NCBI RefSeq assembly: GCF_004571135.1
Contig: NZ_SPSB01000003.1
Span: 248,001 to 312,000 of the forward strand
Reading direction: 5' to 3'
Source: Algoriphagus kandeliae
GTDB lineage: Bacteria > Bacteroidota > Bacteroidia > Cytophagales > Cyclobacteriaceae
DNA: 64,000 bases
Shown here: positions 35,855 to 43,638 of the stretch, one piece after another
How the letters are laid out: each line of letters opens with the position of its first letter
Position numbering within the stretch: position 1 is the stretch's first letter
The notes under the pieces: generated by a model
Databases searched by the model: none
What the model was told of the DNA's origin: nothing
Seen by the model: the letters and a program-made list of their open reading frames with translations, nothing else
Translations under genes and position numbers: made by a program

Positions 35855-36673
35855 TTGGAAACCACTTTGAAAGTTTTTAAGAGTGATAAGTTTGATGTGG
35901 AAGACACGGCGAGCTTATCACTTTTTTTATATCCCGAATTTTTAGCGGTCTTTGCCAAAGACCAAAATCAAGCGAATACCGGAATTCATTTTTACCCAGA
36001 TTTTGAGTGGGATAAATTGGATAAACTCATTATCTCCGATCCACTCTTGAAAAATGATGTACCGGTAAGAGTTTATGTACATCAACCTGGATTCAGTTTG
36101 GTGCCAGGAGTTTTATTTGCTCCGGAGAATGAAAGAAAATACTTGGAGTTTGTACAGGATTTACCTCCCCAAGCCCATTTTTTCCACACTCCATTGGATA
36201 GCAATAATCTCCAGATCGTTTCATTTGTTGACGAAAAGCTCAAGAAATCTCTTCAGGCTCGATTTTCTGAAATCAGTTTTTATCATGGAGCTTGCTCTTT
36301 CCTCTCCTATTTATTCAAGGAGCGATTTAATCTGATCGGACAGGAGATCTTGGTTAATATCTTCGGAAGAAAAATGTACTTAGCTGCATTTACAGATCAA
36401 GAGCTAAGCGCATTTAACATGTTTGATATTCCTTCAGATGAGGATTTTCTAAAGTACATCCTGATAATGATCAAACAGATGAAATATTCTGCCAAGCATG
36501 TCAGAGTCACGATTTATGGACTTCCCCAAAAGTCTTCCATCACAGAGGATTGGGCAAAAGAGTATTTTCATCATGTCCGGATTTTAACTCCGCACGCCAA
36601 TCAAAATTATTCGCATGGGTTCAAACGAATCAAAGACCTTGGTCTGTTTGAAGTTTCATGGCAATATCTATAA
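35855..36673 (+). CDS. DUF3822 family protein, TTG start
   Basis: A 272-residue cytoplasmic protein resembling DUF3822, an actin-like/ASKHA-related fold family restricted to Bacteroidota and usually next to coaD and rRNA methylase genes, as here. Typical segments are YPEFLAVFAKD, PENERKYLEFVQDLP, and the C-terminal VRVTIYGLPQKSS. No ATG is available upstream of the domain; the TTG at 35855 is 11 bases after the preceding stop and is the only sensible start, although CTG/ATT codons are also in frame. Function is unknown. Confidence 0.78.
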   Translation: METTLKVFKSDKFDVEDTASLSLFLYPEFLAVFAKDQNQANTGIHFYPDFEWDKLDKLIISDPLLKNDVPVRVYVHQPGFSLVPGVLFAPENERKYLEFVQDLPPQAHFFHTPLDSNNLQIVSFVDEKLKKSLQARFSEISFYHGACSFLSYLFKERFNLIGQEILVNIFGRKMYLAAFTDQELSAFNMFDIPSDEDFLKYILIMIKQMKYSAKHVRVTIYGLPQKSSITEDWAKEYFHHVRILTPHANQNYSHGFKRIKDLGLFEVSWQYL

Positions 36674-36675
36674 GC

Positions 36676-37131
36676 ATGAAAAAAGTAGCCATTTTCCCAG
36701 GGACCTTTGACCCTTTTACCATGGGGCATCACGACATCGTGGAGCGAAGTTTGAATTTATTCGATGAGGTGATTATTGGAATCGGCTATAATTCCACCAA
36801 AAAGAACAGGTACTTTGACATCGACATGATGGTTGGAAAAATCGAATCAGTTTACGCTGATAATTCCAGAGTCAAAGTGATTGTTTACAATGAGCTTACC
36901 TCCACACTTGCCAAAAAACATGGAGCAGGCTTTTTGATTCGAGGCCTGAGAAATACCACGGATTTTGAATACGAAAACACCATTTCTCAGATGAACCGGT
37001 ATTTAAATGAGGATTTGGAAACCGTGTTTCTAATCACTTCCCCTCAATACGCTGCAATTAGCTCCACCGTTATCCGAGAGGTTCATCGATATGGAGGAGA
37101 TGTCAACGAGTTTCTTCCTTACCCGATTTAA
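36676..37131 (+). CDS. coaD: Phosphopantetheine adenylyltransferase
   Basis: A 151-residue nucleotidyltransferase that makes dephospho-CoA from 4'-phosphopantetheine and ATP. The T/HxGH motif is MGHHDIVERS within FPGTFDPFTMGHHD, and the ISSTVIRE-type C-terminal motif is present (AAISSTVIREVHRYGGDV). The ATG at 36676 is two bases after the DUF3822 stop; an ATG 18 bases upstream overlapping that gene is unlikely. Its last 29 bases overlap the 3' end of the convergent Nudix gene. Confidence 0.95.
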   Translation: MKKVAIFPGTFDPFTMGHHDIVERSLNLFDEVIIGIGYNSTKKNRYFDIDMMVGKIESVYADNSRVKVIVYNELTSTLAKKHGAGFLIRGLRNTTDFEYENTISQMNRYLNEDLETVFLITSPQYAAISSTVIREVHRYGGDVNEFLPYPI

Positions 37132-37831
37132 TTTTCTTTGTTTTTTGCCTATCCGCAGGGTTAAAATAAGATTTTAAGACCTGCTTAAATAACCATCGCA
37201 TAGAAGGGTAAGAATTGATTAATGCAGTCTTAGCTTCAGGAACTCTGAACCACCGAATATCATCGATTCCTTCTTCTAACTGAGGAGCCATTTTTCGATC
37301 ATTGGTACAGTCCATGGCGTACCAATAGGTCTTCTTCAAGATACTTTTTCGGTCTTGCATATAAGTATGCCAGGTATTACAGATATGCTTTCCTAAGCGT
37401 ACCTCAATAGCGCACTCCTCTTCTACTTCACGGACTGCGCAAGAGGCTGGCGTCTCCCCTTTATCAAACTTCCCTTTAGGAAAATCCCATTTCCCCAGGC
37501 GATGGATCAATAGAACTTGCTCATCCTTCATCACTACTCCACCAGCCGCTTTAATGATAAAAAACCGGCTCTTGATAAAATCACGAAGTTCCTTTTTGGA
37601 ATTTGTTACCAAAGTTATCGAATCCAGTTCCCGTAACTTTCTGGTTCGTAACTGATAGAGAATCCGAATCACTAAATCAAAAGAAGGCTCGTGAAATAAC
37701 AAATCATCGATCCATTCCGAAGCCGGCGGTAATTCATTTGGGTCTTTGAAAACACTATCAAACTCTTTGGTCTTCGGTAATTCATCATAGCTGATCAGAT
37801 CCAAAGGCTTATCGTTGATAAAAATTCGCAT
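37103..37831 (-). CDS. Nudix hydrolase with N-terminal extension
   Basis: A 242-residue protein. Residues 1-95 form an uncharacterised helical domain; residues about 96-225 are the Nudix domain with box GKFDKGETPASCAVREVEEECAI (120-142), where the usual Gly near the end is Ala141 and all metal-binding Glu residues remain. The early part AAGGVVMKDEQVLLIHRLGKWDFPKG resembles the Ap4A/ADP-ribose hydrolase branch. The lysine/arginine-rich tail (KTKKIKSGKEETR) overlaps coaD by 29 bases at the 3' ends. The substrate is not known. Confidence 0.86.
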   Translation of the reverse strand: MRIFINDKPLDLISYDELPKTKEFDSVFKDPNELPPASEWIDDLLFHEPSFDLVIRILYQLRTRKLRELDSITLVTNSKKELRDFIKSRFFIIKAAGGVVMKDEQVLLIHRLGKWDFPKGKFDKGETPASCAVREVEEECAIEVRLGKHICNTWHTYMQDRKSILKKTYWYAMDCTNDRKMAPQLEEGIDDIRWFRVPEAKTALINSYPSMRWLFKQVLKSYFNPADRQKTKKIKSGKEETR

Positions 37832-37925
37832 GGAGAGCTATTTTCTATTTATGAGTTTGGTCAGGATTGTGTCAAAAATGCATAAAATTTTCCCCCACTC
37901 CAATAAGAAGATGGAGCCTATCCCT

Positions 37926-37933
37926 TATTTTTG
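37926..37933 (+). promoter_or_regulatory. -7 box immediately before pyrE
   Basis: TATTTTTG fits TAnnTTTG, but only four bases separate it from the pyrE ATG at 37938, so transcription from it would give an almost leaderless mRNA. A second promoter further upstream cannot be excluded. Confidence 0.3.
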
Positions 37934-37937
37934 AGAT

Positions 37938-38582
37938 ATGGAAATCATATCCTCAGAAATCGCTGCTGAAGTAGCTGATCAACTACTCCAAATCGAAGCA
38001 ATAAGACTACAACCCAAGCAACCTTTCACGTGGGCTTCAGGATGGAAATCACCGATTTATTGCGACAATAGACTTTCTCTATCTTTTCCGAAAGTCAGAA
38101 ATCTGATCCGCGACTCTTTGACCCGTGCCATCCAACACTGCTTCCCCGAAGTAGAGGCCATCGCTGGTGTTGCCACAGCAGGAATTCCTCAAGGAGCTCT
38201 TTTGGCTAACGAGCTAGAACTTCCATTTCTCTATGTTCGCTCCAAACCAAAAGGTCATGGTATGGAAAATATGATCGAAGGTAAAATCGTAAAAGGGCAA
38301 AAAGTAGTCGTTGTAGAAGATTTGGTATCTACGGGAGGAAGTTCCTTAAAAGCTGTAGAAGATCTTCGAAAAGCAGGATTTGAGGTTTTGGGGATGGTAG
38401 CCATCTTTAGTTATGGTTTTCCTATTGCAGATGAAAATTTCGAAAAAGCTGGCGTACGTTTAGCTGTTCTTTCCCATTATGAGGCATTACTTCCACGAGC
38501 CGTTCAGAAAAAATATATCGATGACGAAGCTCTAAAATCACTAGAAGTCTGGCGGGAAAATCCTTCCCAATGGAATCCTTAA
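37938..38582 (+). CDS. pyrE: Orotate phosphoribosyltransferase
   Basis: A 214-residue enzyme of pyrimidine synthesis that transfers ribose-5-phosphate from PRPP to orotate to form OMP. The PRPP motif is VVVVEDLVSTGGSSLKAVEDL; the upstream substrate loop YVRSKPKGHGMENMIEGKI contains the catalytic Lys residues (KPKGHG). Length is normal. It is monocistronic with a strong bidirectional terminator after it. Confidence 0.96.
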   Translation: MEIISSEIAAEVADQLLQIEAIRLQPKQPFTWASGWKSPIYCDNRLSLSFPKVRNLIRDSLTRAIQHCFPEVEAIAGVATAGIPQGALLANELELPFLYVRSKPKGHGMENMIEGKIVKGQKVVVVEDLVSTGGSSLKAVEDLRKAGFEVLGMVAIFSYGFPIADENFEKAGVRLAVLSHYEALLPRAVQKKYIDDEALKSLEVWRENPSQWNP

Positions 38583-38588
38583 AAAATT

Positions 38589-38613
38589 AAAGCCGAGAAT
38601 CTCGGCTTTTTTT
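38589..38613. terminator. Bidirectional terminator between pyrE and the ligase cluster
   Basis: AAAGCCGAG-AAT-CTCGGCTTT followed by TTTT (T-run 38607-38613); on the minus strand the stem is followed by TTTAATTTTTT. It lies between the stops of pyrE and of the convergent ATP-grasp-like gene and can serve both. Confidence 0.88.
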
Positions 38614-38632
38614 ATGTTTAGAAATTAAAGAG

Positions 38633-39823
38633 TTACTTCTGGAAGAGACCAATGGAAGCCCCCACCCAGTCCTTGTCTTTGTTATACTTCACTCCGATCA
38701 TTTCTCCTCGACTTAATCTGGCTAAGTTCCCCAACAAAGTTGGTGACTCATCCTCTTCCGGCCAAAGAGCAAAAATTCGAACCTCCACTTTAACACCTCC
38801 ATTTGGAGCTTGAATCACGGGTGCATAATTCACCTTTTTCTGAAGTATAAATTGATCCGGATACTTCAAATTCTCAATATCAGAAGGCTTCACATTAAAA
38901 ATCACTCCAGCTCCCGAGAAAGAAAAAAGTGATTTGAGCACATAATTTTCCAAATCCTGAGGAACTTCTTTCAATTCACTCATTAAGGTAGTATCAATAA
39001 AGTAAGGACTATTCAAATAAGGTAGAATGAATTTGGAAACCCGGGTGTACCAATTGGGATGTCCGGCCCATTCCACATCCAAATCATCCAAAAAGCTAAA
39101 ATTCATTTTCAAATCAGGTCGAGAATTCAGCTCATCGAAAATCACTCGATTATAAATTCGCCTAATCTGAATTTTATTTCCTTTAGAATCCCTGTAAAAC
39201 AATTTTTTTCCTTCTTTTTCAATCTCTGTTATACAGCAAACAGGAATTCCTAAGTCACGTCGACAATAATAGAAATCGATCTTGGTGTTTTGATTTTCAG
39301 GTTCAATTTCCAAAAGCACCACTTCTTCTGGTTTGTATTTCCCTAAAATTGTCCTTTTGAGTAATTCCAAATAATTCTTCTCCTCATACCCATTAAGATA
39401 AGGGGTGAAATTTTCCAAGAAAGGATAAACAGACCGAAGCTTTTGGAATAGATTATACTGAAAATTAAAAACCGTAGGGAAACCTTGGACTTCAATTAAT
39501 TTGGGTAATAAAACTCCGTCTTCTTCACAAATCCCAAAGTCAATTGCCAAAAATTGGGAATGCGAATCCTCATTTGGCACCTCTGTATTCAGATCAAGTG
39601 CTCGTTGAGTCAGTTGTTTAAAATCCGGCCTTTTTAGAAAAGAAATCAATTCCTCACAGGCTTCTAAAAGTTGGGATTTAAGTCTATCTGAAATAAAAAA
39701 AGGTGTTTCGGCAATCCGGAATGCAGGAAGAAAATCAAAATCCTTTTGAATACTCTGTAAAAGCTCTTGATATTTTTCCTGCGAAAAAGCAGCATTAAAT
39801 TGCTCGCGGACAGATGATATCAT
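38633..39823 (-). CDS. ATP-grasp-like protein (glutathionylspermidine synthetase-like) of the five-gene ligase cluster
   Basis: A 396-residue protein. I recognise the C-terminal half as ATP-grasp-like: LKSLFSFSGAGVIFNVKPSD (glycine-rich loop), QFILQKKVNYAPVIQAPNGGVKVEVRIFALWP (hinge and metal region) and LGNLARLSRGEMIGV; this order resembles the glutathionylspermidine synthetase type. The N-terminal half has IDFGICEEDGVLLPKLIEVQGFPTVFNFQ, an E-containing motif seen in such enzymes. It would activate a carboxylate with ATP and form an amide. It follows the glutamine amidotransferase gene after five bases, so the two may act as one amide-forming unit. The substrate is unknown and the assignment is by motif reading only. 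Confidence 0.7.
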   Translation of the reverse strand: MISSVREQFNAAFSQEKYQELLQSIQKDFDFLPAFRIAETPFFISDRLKSQLLEACEELISFLKRPDFKQLTQRALDLNTEVPNEDSHSQFLAIDFGICEEDGVLLPKLIEVQGFPTVFNFQYNLFQKLRSVYPFLENFTPYLNGYEEKNYLELLKRTILGKYKPEEVVLLEIEPENQNTKIDFYYCRRDLGIPVCCITEIEKEGKKLFYRDSKGNKIQIRRIYNRVIFDELNSRPDLKMNFSFLDDLDVEWAGHPNWYTRVSKFILPYLNSPYFIDTTLMSELKEVPQDLENYVLKSLFSFSGAGVIFNVKPSDIENLKYPDQFILQKKVNYAPVIQAPNGGVKVEVRIFALWPEEDESPTLLGNLARLSRGEMIGVKYNKDKDWVGASIGLFQK

Positions 39824-39828
39824 AACAA

Positions 39829-40662
39829 CTAAATCAAAGCTTTAGACTTTTTTTGACTTCGAACATGATTGACACTTTGCCGGAGAAAATTAGGAATCAA
39901 CTCCTCATTAGTCCGATAAATTTTATCCTCATCCACCAAATCTTCCAACATGGTTCGGAATTTAGCCTTGCCCTTTAATTCGATGATTTTATCTCGAACT
40001 TCATGTTTTTTCAAATGTGCCAAAAAAGAAACAGGATCTGCTTCTGGATGGAATTGTGTACCAACAATTTCATTGGTGAATCGAATCCCCATGATTGCCC
40101 GTTCATACTCCACATGGTTTCTGATTTTTTCCAAGGCAATAATTTTTGCCCCCAAAAGGTTGAATTTTCGCTTATGAGGCTGAACAACTTGATAATCCCG
40201 GCTATCTACTGCCCAAAAAGGATTATCTAGATTTTGGAAAAGTGGATCAACCATTCCATCAGAGGTTTTGTGAATTGTCATCACTCCGAAGGAGGTTGAT
40301 TTACGTTTGGTAATTTCCCCTAGCCCAAAATGCTTACATGCCATTTGAAAAGAATGACAAATCAACAGCAAATATTTCTTAACTGAATGGTTTTGATTCC
40401 AAATCCAGATTTGGTCCAAAAAATCAAAGTATTTGATATCCCAATCTCCATTTCCTTCAAGAGGATTACCAGGTCCTCCAGTAGAAATATAGAGGTCAAA
40501 ATCAGTAACTTCCGGGAGCTCTGATTTGCCCCTGACATCAAAAACCTTATAGGAAATATCATGATGAAATCTGCCCAAAATATCCTGAATGCAGCGCATT
40601 CCTTGATTAGGCTCCCCATCATACATATCCAATATGGCCAACTGAATCTTAGACTTTCCCAC
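39829..40662 (-). CDS. Class I glutamine amidotransferase-like protein of the ligase cluster
   Basis: A 277-residue GMP-synthase-like glutaminase domain that would release ammonia from glutamine. The nucleophile is Cys102 in LLLICHSFQMACKHF, and the His-x-Glu pair is His205/Glu207 in GTQFHPEAD. The oxyanion-side STGGPGNPLEG (about 60-70) is typical. The nucleophile elbow is unusual: the normal C-x-G-x-Q is C-H-S-F-Q, with Ser for Gly. Cys, His and Glu are all present, so activity is still plausible. It has its own TACCTTTG -7 box and is coupled to the ATP-grasp-like gene, suggesting ammonia delivery to that ligase. Confidence 0.85.
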   Translation of the reverse strand: MGKSKIQLAILDMYDGEPNQGMRCIQDILGRFHHDISYKVFDVRGKSELPEVTDFDLYISTGGPGNPLEGNGDWDIKYFDFLDQIWIWNQNHSVKKYLLLICHSFQMACKHFGLGEITKRKSTSFGVMTIHKTSDGMVDPLFQNLDNPFWAVDSRDYQVVQPHKRKFNLLGAKIIALEKIRNHVEYERAIMGIRFTNEIVGTQFHPEADPVSFLAHLKKHEVRDKIIELKGKAKFRTMLEDLVDEDKIYRTNEELIPNFLRQSVNHVRSQKKSKALI

Positions 40663-40681
40663 AACGACTGATTTTAGGCCT

Positions 40682-40689
40682 CAAAGGTA
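40682..40689 (-). promoter_or_regulatory. -7 box before the amidotransferase gene
   Basis: TACCTTTG on the minus strand, 20 bases from the start at 40662, in the 37-base gap after the GCS2-type gene. It has the same sequence and the same 20-base spacing as the box before purL (58610-58617). It suggests that the last two genes of the cluster can be transcribed separately. Confidence 0.5.
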
Positions 40690-40699
40690 CGGGAATTCC

Positions 40700-41818
40700 T
40701 TAAATCCCTTCGGTAAATTTACTGGTGATAAAATCGACAACTTTGGTCAAATCTTGGGTCTCCTCGAAAACTTTTAATTGCTGATCAGCACCAGTTCCGT
40801 TCTTTAAAATCTGATGCACATAATTAACTTCTTCCCGGCTTCCTAATTCGTCTACTACATCATCTATAAATTCCAAAAGCTCCATAATTAAATCCACTGT
40901 CGGGACTTCTTGTTTTTTTCCAAAGTCGATCAATTTCCCTTCAATTCCATTTCGAGCTGCACGGAATTTATTCTCTCTAATCAGTGCTATTCGGTAGACA
41001 TTATACGAGATGTTGTTCATGATCAATTTATACAACTTAGCAACAACTGCCTGAATCAAGGCCACGATACAAATGGTCTCCTCTACCGTCAGGCACATAT
41101 CACAAATTCGAAATTCAATTGTGCTGAAGAATGGATGCATGCGAAGATCCCACCAGATTTTCTTTGGATTATCGATGCAATTTGTCTTCACCAGAGTCTC
41201 CAAAAAATTATCATAAGATTGAACAGAATCGAAGTACTCTGGCAATCCTGTGCGGGGAAACTTCGCGAAAATCTTTGCTCTGAAGGCTTTAAATCCGGTA
41301 TTTCTTCCTTCCCAAAAAGGTGAATTGGTAGTTAGAGCATAGATATGGGGGAGAAAATAGCAGGCCTGATTCATAACTTGCAATGCCACTTCTCTGCTCT
41401 CTATCCCGACATGGACATGCAGGCCAAAAATAAGATTGGAACGCGCAATATCCTTCAATTCATCTACAATGGTATGATATCGGGGATCATCTGTAATCTC
41501 CTGATCCTGCCATTTGGAGAAAGGATGAGTACTGGAAGCTCCAACAATCAACCCTTGTTGGGCTGCAAGCTCAGAAATCTTATTTCGTAAAAAGGCAACT
41601 TCTTTACGAGCTTCTTGGACATTTTGACAAATATTTGTCCCCACCTCCACCACCGATTGGTGCATTTCGGCTTTAACCTGCTCCCGAAGCTGAATTTTTC
41701 CCCCATCTACTATTTTGGACATATGCGATCGTAGATCCCGAGTCGTCGGATCAATGATCTGATATTCCTCCTCTACCCCAATCGTAAATTGAGGCAATTT
41801 CTTGATGACTGCGCACAT
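40700..41818 (-). CDS. GCS2-family carboxylate-amine ligase (YbdK-like) of the ligase cluster
   Basis: A 372-residue member of the glutamate-cysteine ligase family 2 (COG2170/YbdK type). Signatures are FTIGVEEEYQIID at the N-terminus (metal-binding Glu cluster), VGTNICQNVQEARKE, STHPFSKW, FGLHVHVGI and WWDLRMHPFFSTIEFRICDMCLTVEE. These enzymes form a gamma-glutamyl-type or related amide bond by acyl-phosphate chemistry; most YbdK-type members have weak or unknown natural activity. It is the third gene of the cluster, 18 bases after the ATP-grasp gene. The substrates cannot be deduced. Confidence 0.92.
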   Translation of the reverse strand: MCAVIKKLPQFTIGVEEEYQIIDPTTRDLRSHMSKIVDGGKIQLREQVKAEMHQSVVEVGTNICQNVQEARKEVAFLRNKISELAAQQGLIVGASSTHPFSKWQDQEITDDPRYHTIVDELKDIARSNLIFGLHVHVGIESREVALQVMNQACYFLPHIYALTTNSPFWEGRNTGFKAFRAKIFAKFPRTGLPEYFDSVQSYDNFLETLVKTNCIDNPKKIWWDLRMHPFFSTIEFRICDMCLTVEETICIVALIQAVVAKLYKLIMNNISYNVYRIALIRENKFRAARNGIEGKLIDFGKKQEVPTVDLIMELLEFIDDVVDELGSREEVNYVHQILKNGTGADQQLKVFEETQDLTKVVDFITSKFTEGI

Positions 41819-41836
41819 AAAAAGTGAATTATTATC

Positions 41837-42793
41837 CTAAAAACGATTGGTTGCTTCTACCGCACCTCTCATAAATGTTCCCCAGGTCAAATTCATTTTT
41901 CCTGGCTTTTGAGCTTTTGCGTAGCGAATTGCCATATTTGCAGCTTCTTCTACTACCCATTCGAAATTCTCCTGACCAACAGAATTCACATCCGCATCAG
42001 GAGCGGGATTTCCAAAATCTATCGCATAAGGTATCCCATCTCGAACCGCAAACTCGACGGTATTGAAATCATAGCCCAATCCCTTGCAAAGCGTCAGGGT
42101 GTATTCCTTTACTTTTGCCAAAAGCTTTTTGGAAGCCGGAGCCCTATCTACCACATATCGAAGGTGGTGAGGATTTCGAGGTTCATATTCCATGATTCGA
42201 ACGGCCTTTCCACCCAAGCAATACACTCTGAAATATTCATCAAAGACAATTTCTTCCTGAAGCAACATGACCAATTGGCCGGTTTCGGGATGTTTTTGGA
42301 AAAACTCCTCTTTGTTTTCGAGTCTATAAACATTCTTCCAGCCTCCACCTGCATAAGGTTTCATATAAGCAGGGAATCCTATGTAATCGAAAATCCCTTC
42401 CCAATCCAAAGGAGCAACTAGATTTCGAAAGGATTTAGAAGTCGTATCCGTCGGATGCTCGGCTGATGGAAGGATGACTGTTTTTGGTAAAGGAACTCCC
42501 AGCTGATCGGCCAGACAGTTATTAAAAAACTTATCATCAGCACTCCACCAAAAAGGGTTATTGATTACCGCAGTTCCAGTCAAAGCAGCATTTTTTAAAT
42601 AGGCGCGATAAAAAGGAACATCCTGTGATATTCGGTCGATAATCACTGCATATTCTGTCAATTGATTTTGGATGACTTTATCAATTTTCACCGCTTCCGC
42701 TACGATTCCCTTTCCTGCTTTTTGATTTACCCGGTCAATAAAAGCCTGAGGAAAGGTGTCTTCCATACCGAAAAGTATTCCGATCTTTTTCAT
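41837..42793 (-). CDS. ATP-grasp ligase of the five-gene cluster
   Basis: A 318-residue ATP-grasp enzyme from the ATG at 42793 (an ATG four codons upstream is possible). Typical features are the N-terminal MKKIGILFGMEDTFPQ Rossmann-like start, YMKPYAGGGWKNVYRL (ATP-binding Lys and glycine loop), VMLLQEEIVFDEYFRVYCLGG, and the metal-binding end NTVEFAVRDGIPYAIDFGNPAPDAD. It resembles RimK/D-Ala-D-Ala-ligase-type enzymes in order but is not one of the named families I know. It would join an amine to an ATP-activated carboxylate. It is the second gene of the cluster, between the esterase and the GCS2-type gene. Confidence 0.88.
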   Translation of the reverse strand: MKKIGILFGMEDTFPQAFIDRVNQKAGKGIVAEAVKIDKVIQNQLTEYAVIIDRISQDVPFYRAYLKNAALTGTAVINNPFWWSADDKFFNNCLADQLGVPLPKTVILPSAEHPTDTTSKSFRNLVAPLDWEGIFDYIGFPAYMKPYAGGGWKNVYRLENKEEFFQKHPETGQLVMLLQEEIVFDEYFRVYCLGGKAVRIMEYEPRNPHHLRYVVDRAPASKKLLAKVKEYTLTLCKGLGYDFNTVEFAVRDGIPYAIDFGNPAPDADVNSVGQENFEWVVEEAANMAIRYAKAQKPGKMNLTWGTFMRGAVEATNRF

Positions 42794-42814
42794 TTTTGAA
42801 TACAATTAAAATAT

Positions 42815-43528
42815 CTAATCAAACTTAATTCTACTTAAATAATGGGGGAACATCTCCTTCCAAACATCCCAATCATGCACACGATTTTGGCGAACGTCCA
42901 ACCAATGCGGTACTTGTTTTTGATTGAGGACATGGGATAATTTTAAATTGGCATCGTAGCAAATATCCCAGTTGGAAGTACCCAAAACGATATCCATTTT
43001 CCATAGTTCATGATCATTTAACCCCGGGAGATATTCCAAAGGGCTGTTGTAATAAATGTCATCATGAGAGTAGCCATCCATAAAACTTCTTATATCAAAG
43101 GCACCTGACATGGAAAACATATGACTGACATAGCCAGGATGTCGAAAGGCAAAATTGGCGGCATGATACCCTCCAAAGCTGCAGCCTGCTACGACAACCT
43201 TTGCCATGGAGGTATTTAGCCGAATCCGCTCAACCAACTCATGGCAAATCATTTTGTCATAAGCTACATGATTTTGGATTCGCTGATGAGGATGAACATT
43301 TTTATTGTAAAAGCTTTGCGCATCATTACTCTCAGGGCAATAAATCTGAATTAATCCTTGCTCGATATACCAATGCGCTGAGCCTATCAAGCCCATATCC
43401 TTATTTTCATGGAAAGAACCCTTGGAAGTAGGAAAAACCACGACGGGATAACCTGCATGACCAAATACCAACATTTGCACATCCCGCTGTAGATGGGGAG
43501 AGTACCATTTAAAATATTCCTCTTTCAT
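42815..43528 (-). CDS. Alpha/beta esterase of the ligase cluster
   Basis: A 237-residue cytoplasmic hydrolase of the putative-esterase (esterase D-like) family. The nucleophile is Ser117 in VVVAGCSFGGYHAANFAF, and the His is in QNRVHDWDVWKEMF near the C-terminus. There is no signal peptide. It is the first gene of the five-gene cluster, 21 bases before the ATP-grasp start. Family members hydrolyse esters or thioesters; here it may release, trim or transfer the product of the ligases. This placement, not the sequence, is the reason for that suggestion. Confidence 0.88.
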   Translation of the reverse strand: MKEEYFKWYSPHLQRDVQMLVFGHAGYPVVVFPTSKGSFHENKDMGLIGSAHWYIEQGLIQIYCPESNDAQSFYNKNVHPHQRIQNHVAYDKMICHELVERIRLNTSMAKVVVAGCSFGGYHAANFAFRHPGYVSHMFSMSGAFDIRSFMDGYSHDDIYYNSPLEYLPGLNDHELWKMDIVLGTSNWDICYDANLKLSHVLNQKQVPHWLDVRQNRVHDWDVWKEMFPHYLSRIKFD

Positions 43529-43638
43529 AAAATTTTTGAAATGCTTCCTATTCGGTAAGCAAAAGAAAAACTATTCAAAATATCTTGAAATGCAAAGCTT
43601 ATATTTTCAGTAGTTGGAAATAAAAATTGGATAGTTCC

